Part shown: positions 9,025-18,511 of the stretch, one piece after another
Layout of the letters: the number at the start of each line of letters is the position of its first letter
Position numbering within the stretch: position 1 is the stretch's first letter
DNA from: Candidatus Vicinibacter affinis
GTDB taxonomy: Bacteria > Bacteroidota > Bacteroidia > Chitinophagales > Saprospiraceae
Direction: 5' to 3'
Length of the DNA stretch: 64,000 nt
Assembly (NCBI GenBank): GCA_016714365.1
Contig: JADJNH010000005.1
Coordinates: 3,138,501-3,202,500, forward strand
Program-made: the position numbers and the translations under genes
The notes under the pieces: model-generated
Databases searched by the model: none
What the model saw: the letters and a program-made list of their open reading frames with translations, nothing else
What the model was told of the DNA's origin: nothing

Positions 9025-12000
9025 TCAGGTTTTTAAAAACTTCAAGTATTGATGTTGCCCATTGGATTCAATACAAATCAGATATGTCCCCGGTATCAGG
9101 AATGAGGTATTGTAAGTGATAAGATCGCCCTCCATCAATCGAAAGAAATTATTGTCCAATTCTTTCAGGGACAAATCAAGTAAACGGACATTGACTTCAA
9201 CCAGTCCTTTCAAGGAATGCTTAATTCTGAGTTCCGAATTTACAGGATTGGGGAATAACTTCCAATCCTTGTCAGAATTTTCAAAATTTAGGGTAACCCA
9301 ATTGCTCAGAAATTCGTCACCATTAGAATTTTTTGCTTTCAATTGGTATTGTAATTCTCCAGCATATGGAATTTTTGTATCTACATAACTATTAGATCCA
9401 GGTAATAAACTTGCAATAGTTTCTGCACCAAAGTTTTCAGTTTTACGAATCAGATGATATTCTTTCAATTCTTCCTGATTGATTACGGTCCAATTCAACC
9501 TGGCCTCCTTACCTTTCATTTCACCAAATAAGACCACCTCTTCCAGCGCTAAAGGTCTTTGTCCGAATAATTGCGCTTCACTTAATAAATTGCAGTTAGG
9601 TGGAAGATTGTATGCAGCGACGCCGTCATCCCGTCTTTGTGAAGACCCCTGGTTAGCACTGAATCCCAAACCACGCCTGGCAAATACATTCCAAATTTCA
9701 CAAACATTCACTCCACCAAATAAAAGGGAGTCTGCTTTTAAAATTGCATTTCTAGCATCTACAAAACCAGGATTACATGCTTGCAATTTCAATCCTTCCA
9801 TGATCAATTTATTGGCTTTAATATTTCCAGCGTTTGAATTGGATTTATAAATATCCTGTTCGAATCCATATTTTGTAACAAGAGCCCAATTCAAATCCCA
9901 AATCATCGAACACCAAACATAACCAATTCCGTGAGGCTGTGAAATTTTTATAACATCTCTCAACATGTTGTAATCACCGGGACAAACGCTCAAATCCACT
10001 GAGTAAACTGTAGGTCTGACGCCCACCCCATAATATGGTTGGCCACTTGGCCAGGAACCAATACCTCTTGGTTTATATGGATGGTCATTTATCCTTTGGG
10101 TCATCATCAAACCAAAATAATCACTCCAACCTTCTCCTGCTTGTTCAGCATTTGACAAACAGTTTGAATTATTTGGCCCTCCTGTTAATCGGGTAGAAAT
10201 ACCGTGTCCATATTCATGTGCAACAATTCCTGCATCAAAATCACCATCCGCTAATGCTGGTAAGGTATTGGTCAAAGTAGCCTGAACTGGTAATGAGTTT
10301 CTTATTTTGTTACAGTCCGCTTCACTCAAACTTATGACCGGAATATTAACTAATGCCCCATATGATCCTTTCGGTAATGAATCAGGATATCCAGGACCAA
10401 CTTTGCAAACCAGAGCCGCTAAAGCCCCGGCCTGTTGAGCTTGATAAGCTTTATATGAAGCTTCACAATTTCCTTCTTCAATTAGCGCAAAAGAACCGTT
10501 AATTGCGTAACCATTGACAAGAGTTTGGCAAGCATCATTTATATTATTTACATTGTCTATTGCCAATTCACATTTTGCACTTAAGTTTGTAGGAATTTTT
10601 CCTCCAAAACTTGCTTGTGAAAAAATCAGTGACTCGCTATTAACCACCAATTTATAGGCAGAACTTGGTAACAAGGTGACAAAAACCCCTCCTGCTAAAA
10701 CATTTTTTATTTTTGTGCCATCCGATGCGCCAATCATTAAAACCGGAATGTTGATTCCATTTTTAAAACCACCAATTACAAAAGGTTCATGAGGTTCATT
10801 GTTGATGATAATAATTGCTTTTGCCCCGGCACTTTGAGCGCGAATAATCTTACTGTATAACGTGCAAGCTCCTCTATCTACCAAAGCAATGTTGCCATTT
10901 ACCTGAGAGCCATTTACATAATTCGCACAGCCCAATGTAGGATTACCAGATCCATCATTTGCCAATATCAGCTGACCACTTAGAGGGGCTTTTATTTCTG
11001 GACCTATAGCTGCAGGCACATACATTATCTTTCCTGAAATTTGTGAAGGAGATTCAATGATGATAGAATCATAATTTGGTTTTTGCCACACATACATTTG
11101 CATATGTCCTGGATAACCATCCGGGGGAGTTCCAAAATTTGCATTATTTCTTGCCCCCTCAATAAAATCCAAACCTTCTGCAATCACATTGTCCAAATCC
11201 AGTCCACCTCTTCCAAAATTATTGTACTGAAAGTTTCCTGCCTGTTCATTGAAACCATACTGATACCAAACATCGTGCATGATGTTGTTCCAATAAAATA
11301 AATTTGTGATGGCAGAATTTTTATTGGTTAAGGGTGGCAATGATGGGTTGTAAGGAAAATCATAATCTATCAAAGGTCCTCCCACAGCTCTTGCCGCATC
11401 ACCGCCAGTTGGATAATTGTCATCATCCATATCCTCATAAGCATCCACATTATTTCCCTGACTTGAATAATAATTTATAAAACCATCATGATGCCAACCA
11501 ATAGGACTTGCATTTCCACCCTTAAGCCAAGGACTGTAAACGATACTTCTTGCCCCATGTGAAGGACTTTCAATTGGAATAGAAAAAACATTGTAACATG
11601 AATTGCAGGATGCTGAATTTTGAGCAATAGAAAATTTACTAAAAGCACTTTTCTCAGTAAAATGAAAATGATCAAAGGAGCATGATTTCATTTGGTTATC
11701 TTCAAAAAGAATGGACCCGGTTGATGCATCAATAATACTATTCCACCATTCCAAAGGTTGATTCCTTTGCCAGTAAATATTGTAGGCCGCTGTCAATTCT
11801 GTATTCAGAAAATAATAAACTTTTTTAAACTTAAGCAAGTCATTTTTACTTTTCCTGAACCCAAAGTGCTGCCATTGCGGCTCTGTGGAATTTCTATCCA
11901 ACTGTGCAAAGGGTTGTTCAACACACAGATGACTTCTTAGGAATTCTTGAATTAGAAGTTCAGTTCTTTGTTCAAAATGAAATTCCTTTTCTGATAATTT

Positions 12001-12288
12001 GAGATGAGTTGGAAATCCACCTGTAGTGTAAATCAAATTACCTTTATCATCCAAGTGAATTGCCAAATCAAGACCAAACACAGGAATTTGATTTAACTCC
12101 ATGCTAAAATAAACATGCGTTATTCCGGTCTGATCATCCCGATATTGAGAGGATATTTTAATTTGTCCAAACGGAGGATTCAGTTTCTTTGAATCCACTA
12201 TACTTAAAATGTATTGTTCAGATAACTGAGCATTAATCTGAATGGAAAAAATTTGTAAAAAAGTGAATAGAAACAAAAAAAATCTCAT
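9025..12288 (-). CDS. Secreted M36 (fungalysin-type) metallopeptidase with two inserted PA domains and T9SS sorting domain
   Basis: A 1087-residue exported zinc endopeptidase. Order: signal peptide (1-20), FTP-like propeptide (about 30-200), first half of the catalytic domain (from about 320, with the NLFYWNNIMHDVWYQYGF block), two consecutive PA-type domains (about 430-550 and 560-670), then the zinc site HEYGH (691-695) with Glu719 in GEGWSDYFG, and a C-terminal T9SS sorting domain (FPNPVNSELRIKH onward). PA domains usually present substrate or shape access to the active site. Finding two in tandem inside the catalytic domain is unusual. Its TATATTTG promoter element lies at 12357-12364, next to the terminator of the preceding gene. 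Confidence 0.88.
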   Translation of the reverse strand: MRFFLFLFTFLQIFSIQINAQLSEQYILSIVDSKKLNPPFGQIKISSQYRDDQTGITHVYFSMELNQIPVFGLDLAIHLDDKGNLIYTTGGFPTHLKLSEKEFHFEQRTELLIQEFLRSHLCVEQPFAQLDRNSTEPQWQHFGFRKSKNDLLKFKKVYYFLNTELTAAYNIYWQRNQPLEWWNSIIDASTGSILFEDNQMKSCSFDHFHFTEKSAFSKFSIAQNSASCNSCYNVFSIPIESPSHGARSIVYSPWLKGGNASPIGWHHDGFINYYSSQGNNVDAYEDMDDDNYPTGGDAARAVGGPLIDYDFPYNPSLPPLTNKNSAITNLFYWNNIMHDVWYQYGFNEQAGNFQYNNFGRGGLDLDNVIAEGLDFIEGARNNANFGTPPDGYPGHMQMYVWQKPNYDSIIIESPSQISGKIMYVPAAIGPEIKAPLSGQLILANDGSGNPTLGCANYVNGSQVNGNIALVDRGACTLYSKIIRAQSAGAKAIIIINNEPHEPFVIGGFKNGINIPVLMIGASDGTKIKNVLAGGVFVTLLPSSAYKLVVNSESLIFSQASFGGKIPTNLSAKCELAIDNVNNINDACQTLVNGYAINGSFALIEEGNCEASYKAYQAQQAGALAALVCKVGPGYPDSLPKGSYGALVNIPVISLSEADCNKIRNSLPVQATLTNTLPALADGDFDAGIVAHEYGHGISTRLTGGPNNSNCLSNAEQAGEGWSDYFGLMMTQRINDHPYKPRGIGSWPSGQPYYGVGVRPTVYSVDLSVCPGDYNMLRDVIKISQPHGIGYVWCSMIWDLNWALVTKYGFEQDIYKSNSNAGNIKANKLIMEGLKLQACNPGFVDARNAILKADSLLFGGVNVCEIWNVFARRGLGFSANQGSSQRRDDGVAAYNLPPNCNLLSEAQLFGQRPLALEEVVLFGEMKGKEARLNWTVINQEELKEYHLIRKTENFGAETIASLLPGSNSYVDTKIPYAGELQYQLKAKNSNGDEFLSNWVTLNFENSDKDWKLFPNPVNSELRIKHSLKGLVEVNVRLLDLSLKELDNNFFRLMEGDLITYNTSFLIPGTYLICIESNGQHQYLKFLKT

Positions 12289-12356
12289 GATTACTTTTCA
12301 AAATTTCCAAAAACCACTAATCCTTTGTGAATATAAGTTTAATAGAAATACGCTTG

Positions 12357-12364
12357 CAAATATA
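12357..12364 (-). promoter_or_regulatory. Bacteroidota -7 promoter element
   Basis: An exact TAnnTTTG match (TATATTTG on the minus strand), 69 bases upstream of the M36 peptidase start and after the terminator at 12409-12440. No clear -33 element. Confidence 0.5.
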
Positions 12365-12408
12365 CTTGGAATAAACTAGCATTTAACACATATAAACTAA
12401 AATAAAAA

Positions 12409-12440
12409 GAGGATAAAGAAACCTTGGTTACTTTATCCTC
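12409..12440 (-). terminator. Rho-independent terminator after the 1769-residue T9SS protein
   Basis: A perfect 10-bp stem GAGGATAAAG/CTTTATCCTC with a 12-base loop, followed on the minus strand by TTTTTATTTT. It lies 22 bases past the stop at 12463. Confidence 0.9.
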
Positions 12441-12462
12441 CAAATCACTTCACTTGCTATGC

Positions 12463-15400
12463 TTAATCCAATATTATCATCTTTCTGGTCTGTGTATTGG
12501 TATCAAAATCTACCTGATAATAATACACCCCTGACGTACCCAACATGGATTTTTCTATGATCCATTCCTGATAGCCTTTACTCATTTCCTTTGTACTGCG
12601 GAAATACACTTTTCCGGTCATGTCGTAAATCGTTAATTTCACTTCTCCTTTCTCAGGAAGTAACATACCGATCACAGTCGTTCCGTTCCATGGATTCGGC
12701 TCATTCTGCAACAACACAAACTCGTTTTGCAGTTTGCCCTGTGACCTCAACTCTATCCTGCCTTCCTCCAATCCTTCTCCTATACTTAACGCTGGTGTGA
12801 TGCTGCTGCCTATGTGCATCATATCTGATACACGTGCATCTGCTTTGGCTCGTACTTTCACCGTAAACAATCGCTCTCCACTCTTTGAACTTCCATCCCA
12901 GCTGAAGGTGATTTTTCCTTCATTCACCTTGTGCATACTGTAATGTTCTTCTCCAAAATGATTGCCGCGATTACCAGTCACTTCCATCACTTCCATCATC
13001 TCTGCATTCCACTCCATCGTCATCTGGAAGCCTCTGAACTGGTCTATGTTGCTTGAGTTGAATTCTATCTCGTACACATTTCCTTTCTTCATTTCCTCAT
13101 CACGGTAACTCAAATCCATTACCTTGCCACTTCGGCTCGTCGTGTTTTGATATCCGCGCGTCTTGGCTGATTCATTCACATCTCCCACTTTGATCCCGAT
13201 GAAATTTCCTACTGTATTCGATGACATCGTAGGGATGTTGTACACTTCCGGGAAATTCTCCGTAAGCGCTCCCTCCGCACTTCCAAAACTGTAATACTCA
13301 TCCACAAATCTCCAGCTCGTGTTGCCACTGATTTCTTGTGTCAATCCTAATATCAACTTCCTAAGATCTGCGATGTCTCGCGCCGTAACAGTCTTGCTTC
13401 TGTTTACATCCGCCGCTACCATTTTGTACGGTGAGGTGATCGGCTCTGTACCCAATATATGCTTCTGTATTTTTACAATGTCCGCTGTACTGATGCCATT
13501 CAACCAGTCATCGTTCTTCCCAGGTTTTACTGCATACGATCCACCTGTTGCGATCGGCCCAAATGCATATTCCCCTTCAAAGTTCGTACTCGTCGCAGGC
13601 ATCGTCGATTGTTCCAGCAACACTCCTACTTTCTCTACTTTACTTCCTCCCTCTGTTTTGATTTGTCCGTTTACTGTCACATTCAAAGTCTGTGGACATT
13701 GTGGCTCACTCTGTGGATTATCCCAGATGATGATCACTGTCTTACATACTGAGGTATTGCCATTAATATCTGTTACCCACAGCTCCACATTTCTTGGTCC
13801 TATGCTGTCGCAAGTATACGTTCTGGACTTGTCATTCGTATCTGCACTGAAACTAAAGGTCACCGGATAACCGCAGCTGTGGCCTGAGTTTACATTCAGG
13901 TCGCTGGCCCATACCACCGCCATCTTCGTATCCGGCGTTCCGTTTCCATCTGTATCCATCCCTGTCAATCCAATGGACAAATCACGGTGACAGTATGCCG
14001 TCGGTGATTTGCAATTCAACAAGTTCACTACAGACTGACACTTCGCTGTATTGCCACATCGGTCTTCCACTTCCCATTTGATGATGTGTCTGCCTAATGG
14101 CCATGTACCGCTTGCTGTATTGTCTCCTATCGTTGCTCTTTCTATATCGATCGTACCGTCGCTGTTTAAATCTACTTTGTAGCGGTACAACAATTCCGAT
14201 ACATCCGTACAATCGTCTATGGCATCTATGCTCAGACTAATCGGTATCGGTCTGCACTGTACATCGTAGCTGCAGATTGTCGTATCCCGGCACAATTTGG
14301 TAATAATCGGATCTATTAGATTGCTCACCTTGATGATCTGTGTATCGCTGAAGATGACTATGTTTCCTAATCTATCCCGCTGACACCAGTCGATCAGTTT
14401 CCATACCCTGAAAATTTTAAAGCATGGATCTCCGGGTACCGTCTGTGAAAATACATGGTCATGATAGCTTAAACCTATCAGGCTGCATTCATCATCCACA
14501 TACGTTGGAAAATTATACGGTGCACTCAAGCGCTCAGGGATCAACAAATCCGGATTGCAAATTCCATTTGTATCCAGATCCGCAGGCCAGGTAATCGACA
14601 GATAGGTCATCGGATGATGATTCTGTATTTCTATGCTCTGCACACAGCTTGCACTGTTGCCCTGTCCGTCCGTTACTGTAAATTCTCTGATGATCAGACC
14701 CATTCCACACTGATTCATTCCACTCGTATCTATTCGCTCACTCACTCTTGGGCTACAATTGTCATACGCGATTCCATCCTGCGGATGTCCGTTTATAATA
14801 TGCCAGTAAATCGGATCTATTACTATTTTCTCACGATCCGCTTCATTGTCCACTACTTTACCAAATGAGGTCCCCAAATTATTCAGGTCTATGTCAAATC
14901 TGCAATCAACCAAGATATCCGGTGGACAACTGATCAATGGAACATCTTTATCCTGTACCTCCACGCTCACCATGCACACACTTTCGTTTCCGCTTGCGTC
15001 TATTGCTTTGAAGGCTACCATGATTGTCCTGCCTACATCCTCACAACAAAAGCCAACTTCAGGTCCCCAATCGTCTTCTCCTACTATGCCACACGCATCG
15101 GCATCCATTCTCCTCACTTCAAAATGATGTAAGTGACACTCATCAAAACTTCCATCGTCAAATACTTCTGCAGGCACCCAATTGATTCCTGCATCATTCA
15201 ACGCCACCACTGTTCTTCTGTCGCATATTGCCACAGGTTCTGTATCGTCTTTTACTGTAACTATCAATGTATCGGTCGTTACATTATAGCAACCGTCATA
15301 GATTCTGTATATCACTGTATCTCGTCCAACTGGAAGGATTACTTTCCCGCCATTTTTTCCTATCAACGATCCTCCCGGATAACTGATGTCCACTCGCAAT

Positions 15401-17772
15401 TTATCATGACATCTGTCATAAGCATCGATCGCAGGCAACAACACATCTGCTTCACAATCTCTGTGTCCTGTGGTCGCATCAAAATCGTATGGGCGATGTG
15501 TAATGATCGGACCTTCGGTGTCTTTGATCTGGATAAATTGTATGCCCAGAACCGTGAACTCCTGATTGCACCACCACTCTCTGGCGCGCCAGGTACGCAT
15601 GATCTTATGCACACATCCGATATCTCCCAGATCCTGATCTTCATAATCTACATACATGTTGCAGATGAAGTCTATATTCGGCCATATCTGATAACCTTCC
15701 AAGGTAGGTATCCCTGTAATGCTAGGATGTGGATTCCCATTTGCGTCAAATCTCGAGATTCTGCTGCACTCCAGATCTACGATCTGATCCGGAAATACGA
15801 TCGCATCGATGTCCGGTCTTTCCACTCTGATCAACTGTACACAGGTGTCGCTGATATTGCCATAGGTATCCGTAGAAATCCAGGTCCTTCTTACTTCTTT
15901 TATGTATTCCGGATTGCAATCCAGTTTCGTGGTCAGTTCATCCAGTAAGGTCACCGTGTATCTGCTGCAATCTTCTATCACTGCAGGATTGGCTGCATTC
16001 AGATTGAACTGGATACAACTCATGTCCTGATCCCTGCAGATAATCTCTGGGGCCAGTTTATCTTCTATCGTCACATAGGACCAACAGGAATTGCCGGTCA
16101 AAGTGTCGGTAACTTTAGCAATAATTGTTTTTCCCAAATAATGCGAATCCACCGGATTCGGAATTGGGTGATTGTAGTGGCTTAACTCAATAATTTTATA
16201 ATCAGGACATATTCCACCGGTCAACAACATTTCCGGTGTGATGGTCACTTCACAATTTTGATCCAGGGATACATTTACGTTTTTACAAGAAATTGCTGGA
16301 TTGGGTAAAACCGTTACATTAAAAGAGCAAACGTTTACACCACAGCAAGAGGTTGCTTCGTAGCTTACCGGATAAACACCGGGAGTTAAATAAGCAAAAG
16401 GTGGAGGTCCTGCTATTTGAACAATTTGAATTGGATCAGGTGTAAATACAAAATTACTGATGGTCAGTGTATTTTCAAAAGCTCTATTATCAGAGTTGAC
16501 AACAAAACCGATTTGATCACCAGAGATCACGGGAATTGTTACTGAGCCATTAGCAAATGTTGCACCTGGAGGAATTGATAAAGTGACTCCTCCTCCGCTT
16601 GTAGTAAAGTAACCTGCTTCATCCAAAGCAAATCCGCCACCTTCCATTTCTGCTGTCCAATCAAAACTCACGGTACCATTACAAGGTATATTTTTTTCAA
16701 TTCCGGTACTTTGTAAATATCCAGGCAATCCATTGTTAGAACCGGTAATACTTAATGTAGATGCATCATGGGTCACAATAGCATCCTGACCTGCTCCTGG
16801 GGTCTGATTGCTAAAAAAATCATTTCGAGTCCAACCGTTTGGTGCGAAAGGTCCAACAAATCCAGGATTGTAAGGACAGGGATCAGAAGCCGTAGGTAAA
16901 TTCCATGCTACTACCACACCACAATCCTGGGGTTCCAATTGCACTTGAATGTCATCGGGACAACTAGTAAATAATGGTTTAGTAGTGTCTCTGACATTAA
17001 TTTGAAATTCACATAAAGAAAATAGGTTTGAGCAATTTGTAGCAATGAAGGCTCCAAAATAAGTACCACAACTCAACTCATCACCTGGACGTGGTCCAAC
17101 AACTGTTATAGAAGGAGCACCCAAAGCCTGTAAAGTCAAATTGCTTATCGTAAGACTGTCAACTCCACCCAAATTATCTGAATTCACTTCAAAGCAGATT
17201 CTGTCGCCTGCGGTAACATTCAATGTTCTGCTTCCTTGAATAAAAGATCCACCTCCTGTCGTAAGTACATCAGTTGTAGAGGTGGCTGTCAAAGCATTTT
17301 CGGTCATGATACGAGCTCGATCATCCGGAAATGCATCTGTATTGGACATTCTTGCTCTAAAATTGAACCTTAAAATACCCGTGCATGGAATATGAAAGCA
17401 ATAATTATGTTGAGAATTCAAACCTGTAGTTCCGTTTGAGACACCTATTATGGTGATAGAATCATAACCATGGTAAATGTAAGGAGGAATAGTCCCTCCA
17501 CCTGGACCGGATAGATAGGTAAACTTACTTATATTAATTGAATTGAATATAGATACAAAAGAACAATTTTCTATTACCCCCGGGGAAGCTATGGGGTTTG
17601 TCAATGTGCAAACTGCCGGATCCGTGATGTTTAATTCAATGATGCCAGTTGGGCATCCTGTTATTTCAGGTGCATCCTGATCTGGGGAACATAATATCTG
17701 AGCCCCTATTTCAAGACTGCTAAAAAGCAGAAGTCCGGTAATTAATCGTGTTGTAAATTTTATAAAAGCCAT
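12463..17772 (-). CDS. Giant surface HYR-like/dockerin-cohesin protein with T9SS sorting domain
   Basis: A 1769-residue exported protein. After a signal peptide (1-24) come two copies of a choice-of-anchor-like beta domain (about 80-220 and 300-450; each has a Cys-containing IPC block and a VNSDN motif), then a long array of cysteine-containing HYR-like segments (about 490-1380). Near residues 1455-1560 are dockerin-like repeats (NGISTADIVKIQKHILG, VNRSKTVTARDIADLRKLIL), then a cohesin-like domain (about 1580-1680), and finally a type A T9SS sorting domain (NEPNPWNGTTVIGMLL onward). It is probably a surface adhesin or matrix protein. Base composition changes near 16.1 kb: the C-terminal two thirds are richer in G+C than the N-terminal third. 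Confidence 0.85.
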   Translation of the reverse strand: MAFIKFTTRLITGLLLFSSLEIGAQILCSPDQDAPEITGCPTGIIELNITDPAVCTLTNPIASPGVIENCSFVSIFNSINISKFTYLSGPGGGTIPPYIYHGYDSITIIGVSNGTTGLNSQHNYCFHIPCTGILRFNFRARMSNTDAFPDDRARIMTENALTATSTTDVLTTGGGSFIQGSRTLNVTAGDRICFEVNSDNLGGVDSLTISNLTLQALGAPSITVVGPRPGDELSCGTYFGAFIATNCSNLFSLCEFQINVRDTTKPLFTSCPDDIQVQLEPQDCGVVVAWNLPTASDPCPYNPGFVGPFAPNGWTRNDFFSNQTPGAGQDAIVTHDASTLSITGSNNGLPGYLQSTGIEKNIPCNGTVSFDWTAEMEGGGFALDEAGYFTTSGGGVTLSIPPGATFANGSVTIPVISGDQIGFVVNSDNRAFENTLTISNFVFTPDPIQIVQIAGPPPFAYLTPGVYPVSYEATSCCGVNVCSFNVTVLPNPAISCKNVNVSLDQNCEVTITPEMLLTGGICPDYKIIELSHYNHPIPNPVDSHYLGKTIIAKVTDTLTGNSCWSYVTIEDKLAPEIICRDQDMSCIQFNLNAANPAVIEDCSRYTVTLLDELTTKLDCNPEYIKEVRRTWISTDTYGNISDTCVQLIRVERPDIDAIVFPDQIVDLECSRISRFDANGNPHPSITGIPTLEGYQIWPNIDFICNMYVDYEDQDLGDIGCVHKIMRTWRAREWWCNQEFTVLGIQFIQIKDTEGPIITHRPYDFDATTGHRDCEADVLLPAIDAYDRCHDKLRVDISYPGGSLIGKNGGKVILPVGRDTVIYRIYDGCYNVTTDTLIVTVKDDTEPVAICDRRTVVALNDAGINWVPAEVFDDGSFDECHLHHFEVRRMDADACGIVGEDDWGPEVGFCCEDVGRTIMVAFKAIDASGNESVCMVSVEVQDKDVPLISCPPDILVDCRFDIDLNNLGTSFGKVVDNEADREKIVIDPIYWHIINGHPQDGIAYDNCSPRVSERIDTSGMNQCGMGLIIREFTVTDGQGNSASCVQSIEIQNHHPMTYLSITWPADLDTNGICNPDLLIPERLSAPYNFPTYVDDECSLIGLSYHDHVFSQTVPGDPCFKIFRVWKLIDWCQRDRLGNIVIFSDTQIIKVSNLIDPIITKLCRDTTICSYDVQCRPIPISLSIDAIDDCTDVSELLYRYKVDLNSDGTIDIERATIGDNTASGTWPLGRHIIKWEVEDRCGNTAKCQSVVNLLNCKSPTAYCHRDLSIGLTGMDTDGNGTPDTKMAVVWASDLNVNSGHSCGYPVTFSFSADTNDKSRTYTCDSIGPRNVELWVTDINGNTSVCKTVIIIWDNPQSEPQCPQTLNVTVNGQIKTEGGSKVEKVGVLLEQSTMPATSTNFEGEYAFGPIATGGSYAVKPGKNDDWLNGISTADIVKIQKHILGTEPITSPYKMVAADVNRSKTVTARDIADLRKLILGLTQEISGNTSWRFVDEYYSFGSAEGALTENFPEVYNIPTMSSNTVGNFIGIKVGDVNESAKTRGYQNTTSRSGKVMDLSYRDEEMKKGNVYEIEFNSSNIDQFRGFQMTMEWNAEMMEVMEVTGNRGNHFGEEHYSMHKVNEGKITFSWDGSSKSGERLFTVKVRAKADARVSDMMHIGSSITPALSIGEGLEEGRIELRSQGKLQNEFVLLQNEPNPWNGTTVIGMLLPEKGEVKLTIYDMTGKVYFRSTKEMSKGYQEWIIEKSMLGTSGVYYYQVDFDTNTQTRKMIILD

Positions 17773-17858
17773 AGCCGAAACGTTTTAGTATACTTAAGGT
17801 ATGCTATAACTCGCTATGAACTAAAGACTTATATAATTTGGGGCACTAAATAACAAGG

Positions 17859-17866
17859 CAAATATA
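17859..17866 (-). promoter_or_regulatory. Bacteroidota -7 promoter element for the giant T9SS gene
   Basis: TATATTTG on the minus strand, an exact TAnnTTTG match, 87 bases upstream of the start at 17772. No good -33 element was seen. Confidence 0.5.
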
Positions 17867-18000
17867 ACAATTATTTTAAATATGTATATTTTATTTACTT
17901 TATTTATCTACTCCCTAATTACAAGGAAAATAATAAGCAAATAATTTGTTTGGAGAGATTAACCTTTTGAAAATTCAAATGTTAACTTTTTGTTTTGCCT

Positions 18001-18030
18001 ATTGAAGGAAATTAAAAAAAAATATCTTTG
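18001..18030 (+). promoter_or_regulatory. Bacteroidota promoter for the ferredoxin gene
   Basis: ATTG at 18001-18004 (-33-like, consensus TTTG) and TATCTTTG at 18023-18030 (exact TAnnTTTG) are separated by 18 bases. This is close to the 19-21 expected for the primary Bacteroidota sigma factor. It lies 45 bases upstream of the ATG. Confidence 0.6.
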
Positions 18031-18075
18031 TTAATTAATAATTTATATATTAAATAAAGTAATTATATAATATTT

Positions 18076-18423
18076 ATGGCCATCATCATTACAGAAGAGT
18101 GCATTAATTGCGGGGCCTGCGAACCCGAATGTCCTAATCATGCAATTTACGAAGGTGGGATTGAGTGGGCCATGGCGGATGGCAACACCTTAAAAGGTAA
18201 TTACAAACTGGAGGATGGGTCTGAAGTAGACGTACACCAAAAGAACCAACCTGTTTCAAATGATTATTATTTCATTGTTCCGGATAAATGCACCGAATGC
18301 GTCGGCTTTCATGAAGAACCCCAGTGTGCAGCAGTTTGTCCGGTTGACTGCTGTGTTCCGGATCCTGATCGCAAGGAATCAGAAGAACAATTATTAAATC
18401 GTAAAAGTGCACTTCATCTGTAA
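18076..18423 (+). CDS. 2[4Fe-4S] ferredoxin, Allochromatium/YfhL type
   Basis: A 115-residue cytosolic electron carrier. The first cluster motif is C9-x2-C12-x2-C15-x3-C19-P. The second is C72-x2-C75-x8-C84-x3-C88-P with C92 following; the eight-residue insertion between its second and third Cys is the mark of the Alvin/YfhL-type dicluster ferredoxins. These have very low redox potentials; the partner is not evident here. About 45 residues rich in acidic and Gly residues separate the two motifs. The gene is monocistronic, divergent from the giant T9SS gene and convergent with the subtilase gene. Confidence 0.93.
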   Translation: MAIIITEECINCGACEPECPNHAIYEGGIEWAMADGNTLKGNYKLEDGSEVDVHQKNQPVSNDYYFIVPDKCTECVGFHEEPQCAAVCPVDCCVPDPDRKESEEQLLNRKSALHL

Positions 18424-18450
18424 TGGAGTTATAGATTTAGATAAGTTAGC

Positions 18451-18475
18451 ATGAAGTTTTAAAAATTCACTTCAT
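18451..18475. terminator. Possible bidirectional terminator hairpin
   Basis: ATGAAGT/ACTTCAT form a 7-bp inverted repeat with an AT-rich loop between the convergent ferredoxin and subtilase genes. No strong U-tract on either strand. Confidence 0.35.
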
Positions 18476-18511
18476 ACTCAAAACAGAATCTGTTCGATCT
18501 AGAATCTTCGA

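Larger units (their letters stand above)
17773..18075. other. Divergent intergenic region with promoters for both neighbours
   Basis: About 300 AT-rich bases separate the giant T9SS gene from the ferredoxin gene. Promoter-like elements face each way (17859-17866 minus; 18001-18030 plus). No small gene or RNA was seen. Confidence 0.6.

Noticed and set aside
13319..13870. 183-codon plus-strand open frame inside the giant T9SS gene
   Set aside because: Antisense shadow with no recognisable protein features.
15133..15948. 271-codon open frame on the plus strand inside the giant T9SS gene
   Set aside because: It is antisense to a clearly coding region and has no signal, domain or promoter. Its length reflects the higher G+C of that stretch and is used only as composition evidence.
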